Source of the DNA: Thermomicrobiales bacterium
Lineage (GTDB): Bacteria; Chloroflexota; Chloroflexia; Thermomicrobiales; UBA6265
Direction: 5' to 3'
NCBI GenBank assembly: GCA_030446955.1
Contig: JAUJMG010000029.1
Location: 1 to 18,421 of the forward strand
DNA length: 18,421 bases
In this document: piece by piece, positions 14,594-18,421 of the stretch
Layout of the letters: each line of letters opens with the position of its first letter
Position numbering within the stretch: the first letter of the stretch is position 1
Program-made: the position numbers and the translations under genes
Notes under the pieces: model-generated
What the model was told of the DNA's origin: nothing
What the model saw: only the letters and a program-made list of their open reading frames with translations
The model's database searches: none

Positions 14594-15952
14594 CTACCCT
14601 CCGAGCAGCGGCTCAATCTCCTGTCCGGCCAGCTCGAGTGCTTCCTGGGGCGAGACCGCACCGGTGACGGCCCCCTGAATCTGGGCATTGACGGCGGACG
14701 ACACCTGGCCCCAGACGGGAGTCTGCGGCATGAGCTGGGTGTAGGCGACCATCTCGCCAAACTTCTGCATCGCGGGGTTATCTTCCGCGATCGGGATCGA
14801 CCTGCGAGCCGGCGGCGCCAGGAAGTACCCAGGGACCGCGGCGGCAACCTCCGGCGAGGTCAGGAAGCGGCCAAAGGCCATCGCCGCCGCCAGCCGGTCG
14901 GCGTCCTCCTGCTGCCGGACCGCGAAGGTGCCGAGACCGCCGACGGTGACGTGCTCGCCGGTTGCGCCGATCGGCATCGGCCGGACCTCAAACGGAACGT
15001 CCTCGGCGACGTAGGTGCCGATGTCACCCGAGGCGCCCAGGTACATCGCGAGCGATTTCTGATCCTTGAAGGCGGCAACGATGTCGGCCAGCATCTGGTT
15101 CCCGAATTCAGGCGGAGTCACCTTATCGGTCAGCGCCAGGTCGGTCAGCTTCTGCAGGCCGCTCACGGCCTCGGGGCTATCAAAGGTGTACTGGTTGCCA
15201 TCCTCGCTCAGCACCCGGCCGCCATCGGCATAGGGAAACGCCCAGACGTTGATGATGTCGGGCTGGATCGCCGAGGCGAAGCCGAAGACCTGGGTCCCAT
15301 CGGCCCGCTGGAAAGTGAGTTGCTGGGCCACTTGTCGGAACTGGTCGTAGGTCCAGTCATCACCGGGCAGCGCGACACCCTTCTCCGCAAAGATCTCTGG
15401 GTTGAGATAGACGCCGACCGGTGGAACCCAGAGCGGCCAGGCGTAGTGCTGGCCATCGACCTCGACACCCGCCAGGACGTTGGGGTAGATGTCGGCCCGA
15501 TCCGCCTCCGACATATACGGGTCGATGGCGGCAGCGAGACCCTCGTCGACATACTTGATCAGACGGTCAGACGCGATCCGGAACACATCCGGTGCATCGT
15601 TCCCGCCAGCGGCGAGCGCCGTGTCAAGCGTCTGCTGACCGCCCTCGAACGGAACGCCGACGATGTTGACGGTGACCCCAGGGTACATCTGCTGGAATGC
15701 GGCGACTGCCTCATCGGCCAGCCGCGAGGCCACGGTCCCGCCGCCGGGGGTGTAGCCGAACTGGTACCAGTTGAGGGAGCCTGTGTAGTTCAGCGCGACG
15801 GGGCCCGCCATCGGGCTGGCGACGGGACTCGCAGCAGGGCTTGCCGCGGGACTGGCGTCCTGGAATGCCACGGCACCGCCGCCTCGCACCGCGAGACCGG
15901 CGACCGGTGCGGCGGCGAGCATTTGGACGGCGCGTCGGCGGGTGAATCGCAT
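14594..15952 (-). CDS. Carbohydrate ABC transporter solute-binding protein, family 1, Tat-exported
   Basis: A 452-residue extracellular solute-binding protein of family 1 (CUT1 type). The N-terminus MRFTRRRAVQML with a following Ala-rich segment and AVA cleavage site near residue 29 is a twin-arginine signal. A low-complexity linker of repeated ASPA units (about 31-53) follows, then the binding domain, with AAFQQMYPGVTVNIV (about 84-98) and DAPDVFRI as family landmarks. There is no lipobox and no cysteine anywhere in the protein, so it is not a lipoprotein and how it is kept at the membrane is unclear. GGAGGAGAG precedes the ATG closely. It lies between nagZ (83 bases upstream) and the two permeases, pointing to GlcNAc, MurNAc or a peptidoglycan disaccharide as ligand; this is inference. 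Confidence 0.93.
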   Translation of the reverse strand: MRFTRRRAVQMLAAAPVAGLAVRGGGAVAFQDASPAASPAASPVASPMAGPVALNYTGSLNWYQFGYTPGGGTVASRLADEAVAAFQQMYPGVTVNIVGVPFEGGQQTLDTALAAGGNDAPDVFRIASDRLIKYVDEGLAAAIDPYMSEADRADIYPNVLAGVEVDGQHYAWPLWVPPVGVYLNPEIFAEKGVALPGDDWTYDQFRQVAQQLTFQRADGTQVFGFASAIQPDIINVWAFPYADGGRVLSEDGNQYTFDSPEAVSGLQKLTDLALTDKVTPPEFGNQMLADIVAAFKDQKSLAMYLGASGDIGTYVAEDVPFEVRPMPIGATGEHVTVGGLGTFAVRQQEDADRLAAAMAFGRFLTSPEVAAAVPGYFLAPPARRSIPIAEDNPAMQKFGEMVAYTQLMPQTPVWGQVSSAVNAQIQGAVTGAVSPQEALELAGQEIEPLLGG

Positions 15953-16035
15953 CTACTCTCCTCCTCGTCGAAGACTAGGGACACCAGCGGCCCCATCATC
16001 GCGCCACGGCAGAGCGCCGCTCGCCGGCGGATCGC

Positions 16036-17646
16036 TCAAGTCGCCTGCCCGCGGTCCGCCACCCGTTCATCGGCAAGACTCAGCGGGGGAGGTACCTCGA
16101 GGCGCACCGGCAGCGTGCCTTCCGGCTTGGCGCGTCCGGCAAGTATATCAACCAGCGCCCGGAGGGAGACCGGCGGGTCGCCGTAGGTGACGAGAGTCGC
16201 CGCTGCCCCACGGATCGTTTCCCCATCGTAGGGGCCACGGACTGCCGCGTGGATCAGCGGTGTCCCGCTGGCGGCAAGCTCACGCGCGAGTTGTACCTGG
16301 TGCGCGACCCGCTGCGCGTCCCGGGTTACCAGCAGCACCGTGTCGGCCGCTCCGGCGAGGTGTTGTGCCCGTGCTAGGGCATCTGCCGTCGGCTCCGGGT
16401 CAACGGCGATACTGGTGGCGGCGGGAAATGCCTGCTCGACCAGCTCTCGCAGGAGCGCCGCCCGCTCGACCGCCTCCTCGACCCGTGACCAGCGCGGCAG
16501 CAGACAATCGATGAGCGCGAGCCGGGTGCCGGCAGGCAGCGGCAGCCTCTCCTGCCCCTGAACGACCGTGATGCTTCGCCGCGCGATCGCCAGCACGTCC
16601 TCCGCTAGCGTCGGCTCTAGCCCGACGAAGGGCGAGACAGCGGTCGAGATCCCATAGGCGGTCCGCAGCCGGTCAAGCCGATCAGCCGTCGCTTCGAAGA
16701 TGTCGGCAGGGAGTGCGCCCGACGCGACGGCATCGAGCAGCGACCGCGCGACGGAGACCTGATCGTCCAGCGACCGGACGGCGAGCACTAGAACGTCGGC
16801 GCCGGCTGCCTTCGCCCGGATCGCGGCCTCCGCGAGACCATAGCGGTCCGTGATCGCGCGCATGGTCAGGTCGTCGGTGAACACGACCCCGTCGAAGCCA
16901 AGGTCGCGCCGCAGGAGGCCGGTAAGGACCTCGGCAGAGAGGGTTGCAGGAAGCTCATCGAGGGCCTCAAGAACAACGTGCGCGCTCATCACGGCTGGTA
17001 CGCCCGCCTGCACTGCGGCGGCGAACGGCGCAAGTTCCACCTTCTTGAGGCGTGCGATGTCGTGACGCACCACCGGCAGCCCGAGGTGCGAGTCGATCTC
17101 GGTATCGCCGTGGCCGGGGAAGTGCTTGACCGTCGCGATCACGCCTGCCTCCTGGTAACCCCGGAGGGCGGCCAAGCCGAATCGCGTCACGACGTCCGTA
17201 TCCTCGGAGAAGGAGCGCGTGCCGATCACCGGGTTCGCCGGGTTGCAGTTGACGTCGAGGACGGGCGCAAAGTTCAGGTTGATCCCGACCGCCCGCAGCT
17301 GCCGGGCGGTGATCATGGCGCATCTATGAGCGGCAGCACTGTCCCCTGTCGCCGCTTGCGCCATTTGGCTCGGCACCGTCATGAACGGCTCGGGGAGGCG
17401 ACTGACGATGCCCCCTTCCTGGTCAACGGCGACGAGCAGCGGCGGCAGTCCGAGCGCGGCCACCTCCACCTGGAGCGTGCGAATCAGGTCATGGACGCCC
17501 GCAGGGGTCTGAATGTTGTCGGCGAAGAGGACCACCCCGGCGGCACGGGTCACGGCCAGCGCATCAAGCAACTCCGGCGTCACCGTCGAACCGGCAAAGG
17601 TCAGCATGAGGCTTTGGCCGACGAGGCTCTCCAGATTCTGGCTCAC
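16036..17646 (-). CDS. nagZ: Beta-N-acetylglucosaminidase, glycoside hydrolase family 3
   Basis: A 536-residue two-domain GH3 enzyme of the NagZ type, which removes non-reducing GlcNAc from peptidoglycan fragments such as GlcNAc-MurNAc. Domain 1 (about 1-340) has VAVDQEGGIVSRL (72-84), FAPVLDVN (126-133), the NagZ signature KHFPGHGDTEIDSH (174-187) with His187 as the expected acid/base, and FTDDLTM (256-262) with Asp258 as the expected nucleophile. Domain 2 (about 370-515) is the alpha/beta C-terminal domain seen in the Bacillus-type enzyme. No signal peptide is present, unlike the exported B. subtilis NagZ, so it should act in the cytoplasm on imported saccharides. The start is GTG at 17646 with AAGGG six bases upstream. 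It is the first gene of the - strand cluster. Confidence 0.95.
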   Translation of the reverse strand: MSQNLESLVGQSLMLTFAGSTVTPELLDALAVTRAAGVVLFADNIQTPAGVHDLIRTLQVEVAALGLPPLLVAVDQEGGIVSRLPEPFMTVPSQMAQAATGDSAAAHRCAMITARQLRAVGINLNFAPVLDVNCNPANPVIGTRSFSEDTDVVTRFGLAALRGYQEAGVIATVKHFPGHGDTEIDSHLGLPVVRHDIARLKKVELAPFAAAVQAGVPAVMSAHVVLEALDELPATLSAEVLTGLLRRDLGFDGVVFTDDLTMRAITDRYGLAEAAIRAKAAGADVLVLAVRSLDDQVSVARSLLDAVASGALPADIFEATADRLDRLRTAYGISTAVSPFVGLEPTLAEDVLAIARRSITVVQGQERLPLPAGTRLALIDCLLPRWSRVEEAVERAALLRELVEQAFPAATSIAVDPEPTADALARAQHLAGAADTVLLVTRDAQRVAHQVQLARELAASGTPLIHAAVRGPYDGETIRGAAATLVTYGDPPVSLRALVDILAGRAKPEGTLPVRLEVPPPLSLADERVADRGQAT

Positions 17647-17737
17647 CCGTCACCCTTCCCAAGCCGAGCGCCGTGGACGCAACCTACCATCGCCATGGAT
17701 GAATGCATCGCGGAGTCGACGTTTGGTAGACGCGGCG

Positions 17738-17743
17738 ATTGTA
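17738..17743 (-). promoter_or_regulatory. Candidate -10 element for the nagZ operon
   Basis: On the - strand TACAAT (17743-17738) matches five of six -10 consensus bases. Transcription would start near 17731 and leave a leader of about 85 bases before the nagZ GTG. The -35 position holds only a weak match (GATCCC-like), so an activator or an alternative sigma factor may be involved. The element is in the 255-base region shared with the divergent hydrolase gene. Confidence 0.3.
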
Positions 17744-17810
17744 GCAACGGCGGGATGAGGGGATCGCTGCTTACCGCGATCGCAACAGAAGACCTGGATC
17801 GTGCGGTCAA

Positions 17811-17830
17811 CTCGCCCGCCAGCGGGCAAG
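17811..17830. promoter_or_regulatory. Palindrome between divergent nagZ and serine hydrolase genes
   Basis: CTCGCCCGC (17811-17819) and GCGGGCAAG (17822-17830) form a dyad with eight of nine matching positions around a two-base CA centre. The centre is too tight for an RNA hairpin without opening some pairs, but it fits a dimeric repressor site. It lies in the intergenic region 17647-17901 that would control both directions of the muropeptide cluster, so it is a candidate operator for a cluster regulator such as a MurR/RpiR-type protein. No regulator gene is in the window; function is inferred. Confidence 0.3.
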
Positions 17831-17901
17831 AGCACGCCTTCTCCTGAGTCAGGCTCCGTTAGGCCCCTATGCAGCTGCCCTGAAGGCCAAGGAGAGATGC
17901 G

Positions 17902-18421
17902 GTGGTAGCATGGCAGCGGGGGCACCGACGAGAGGACCTGCACCTGCTGGAGCCGCACGCCGTGGATCACTGGACACCGACCGAGCAAGGCTTCGAGGCC
18001 CAGCGCCTGGATGATGCCTGGAGCGTTGTTGCAGAGGGCGCGCGCCAGGGGGCGTTCGGCGGCGCCGTGGCGACTGTGGCGCGGCGTGGCCGGGTCGTCT
18101 TTCAGCGTGCCACTGGCTGGGCCGTAAGCGAACCCGAGCGACTCCCGATGGTCGAGGAGACAATCTTCGACCTCGCGTCCTTGACCAAAGTCGTGGCAAC
18201 CCTCCCGGCCATGCTTCTGCTGGTCGGAGGCGGGGCCCTGACCTTGGACGATCCGGTCGGAAGGATCCTGCCGGAGTTTGGCATCGCCGGCTGGAAGGGC
18301 GAAGCCACGATTCGACACCTCCTGACGCACACGGCTGGTTTACCGGCCTGGCTGCCCCTTTACCTCGACGATGTGGGGCCGGAACAGTACCTGACAGCGA
18401 TCGCGGAAACGCAGCCGGTTG
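17902..18421 (+). CDS. Serine beta-lactamase-fold hydrolase (class C/AmiE-like), 5' part
   Basis: The frame is open to the window end (173 codons seen), so the gene is partial. It encodes the N-terminal part of a beta-lactamase-family serine hydrolase: GGAVATVARRGRVVF, then ATGWAV, then DLASLTKVVATLPAML, where Ser93 and Lys96 of SLTK are the expected catalytic pair, then LTLDDPVGRILPEF and TIRHLLTHTAGLPAW. The GTG at 17902 has AAGGAG seven bases upstream; a second in-frame GTG at 17962 gives MDHWTPTEQGF and is an alternative start. No signal peptide is seen from either start, so it looks cytoplasmic. In B. subtilis the family member AmiE, encoded beside nagZ, namZ and murQ, removes peptides from MurNAc. 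Here the gene is divergent from nagZ, making AmiE-like amidase activity a good guess, but an esterase or carboxypeptidase is possible. Confidence 0.87.
   Translation, partial: MVAWQRGHRREDLHLLEPHAVDHWTPTEQGFEAQRLDDAWSVVAEGARQGAFGGAVATVARRGRVVFQRATGWAVSEPERLPMVEETIFDLASLTKVVATLPAMLLLVGGGALTLDDPVGRILPEFGIAGWKGEATIRHLLTHTAGLPAWLPLYLDDVGPEQYLTAIAETQPV

Noticed and set aside
14501..16186. A 561-codon open frame on the + strand opposite the sugar-binding protein gene
   Set aside because: It is antisense to a well-supported gene with family motifs, its product is compositionally odd and without recognisable domains, and long antisense frames are expected at this GC content.

Overview
The window looks like a high-GC bacterial chromosome, most plausibly a Chloroflexota member of the Thermomicrobia type (Sphaerobacter/Thermomicrobium-like). 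This is inference. The clues are strong GC bias at third codon positions, twin-arginine signal peptides followed by short Ala/Ser/Thr/Pro-rich linkers on the exported proteins (for example QDATPAATPSP), an F420/FMN-type LLM oxidoreductase, and several ABC importer sets encoded without their ATPases. No rRNA, tRNA, CRISPR array, transposase or phage gene was seen.

Left module (1-5661, all +): the 3' part of a family 5 peptide-type solute-binding protein, two DppB/DppC-type permeases, a P1-family (DmpA-like) N-terminal-nucleophile aminopeptidase and an MlrC-like M81 metallopeptidase. This reads as import and cytoplasmic processing of small, possibly unusual (cyclic or D-amino-acid) peptides. 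Three of its gene gaps are 135-174 bp long and each holds a clear inverted repeat, instead of the overlapping genes usual for dpp operons.

Middle (5662-10250): an LLM-class oxidoreductase (-) and an MFS transporter (+) diverge from a short promoter region that contains three alternating GCGGTG/CACCGC half-sites. A Tat-exported sulfite-oxidase-family molybdoenzyme (-) follows; its reading frame is broken by a single-base offset near 8900-8920. About 500 bp without a convincing gene lies between its start and the next module.

Right module (10251-18421): a muropeptide-sugar salvage cluster. On the - strand, in transcription order, are nagZ (GH3 N-acetylglucosaminidase), a carbohydrate solute-binding protein, two CUT1-type permeases, a DUF1343/NamZ exo-N-acetylmuramidase and murQ (MurNAc-6-P etherase). 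Divergent from nagZ is a serine beta-lactamase-fold hydrolase that runs off the window and sits where AmiE (N-acetylmuramyl-L-alanine amidase) would be expected. The gene set matches the Bacillus subtilis murQ-murR-murP-amiE-nagZ-namZ cluster, with the PTS transporter replaced by an ABC importer. None of the three hydrolases shows a signal peptide, so the pathway appears to be 'import the saccharide, then digest it inside'. This is the most interesting system in the window. A MurNAc kinase, a regulator and the ABC ATPase are needed but not seen here.
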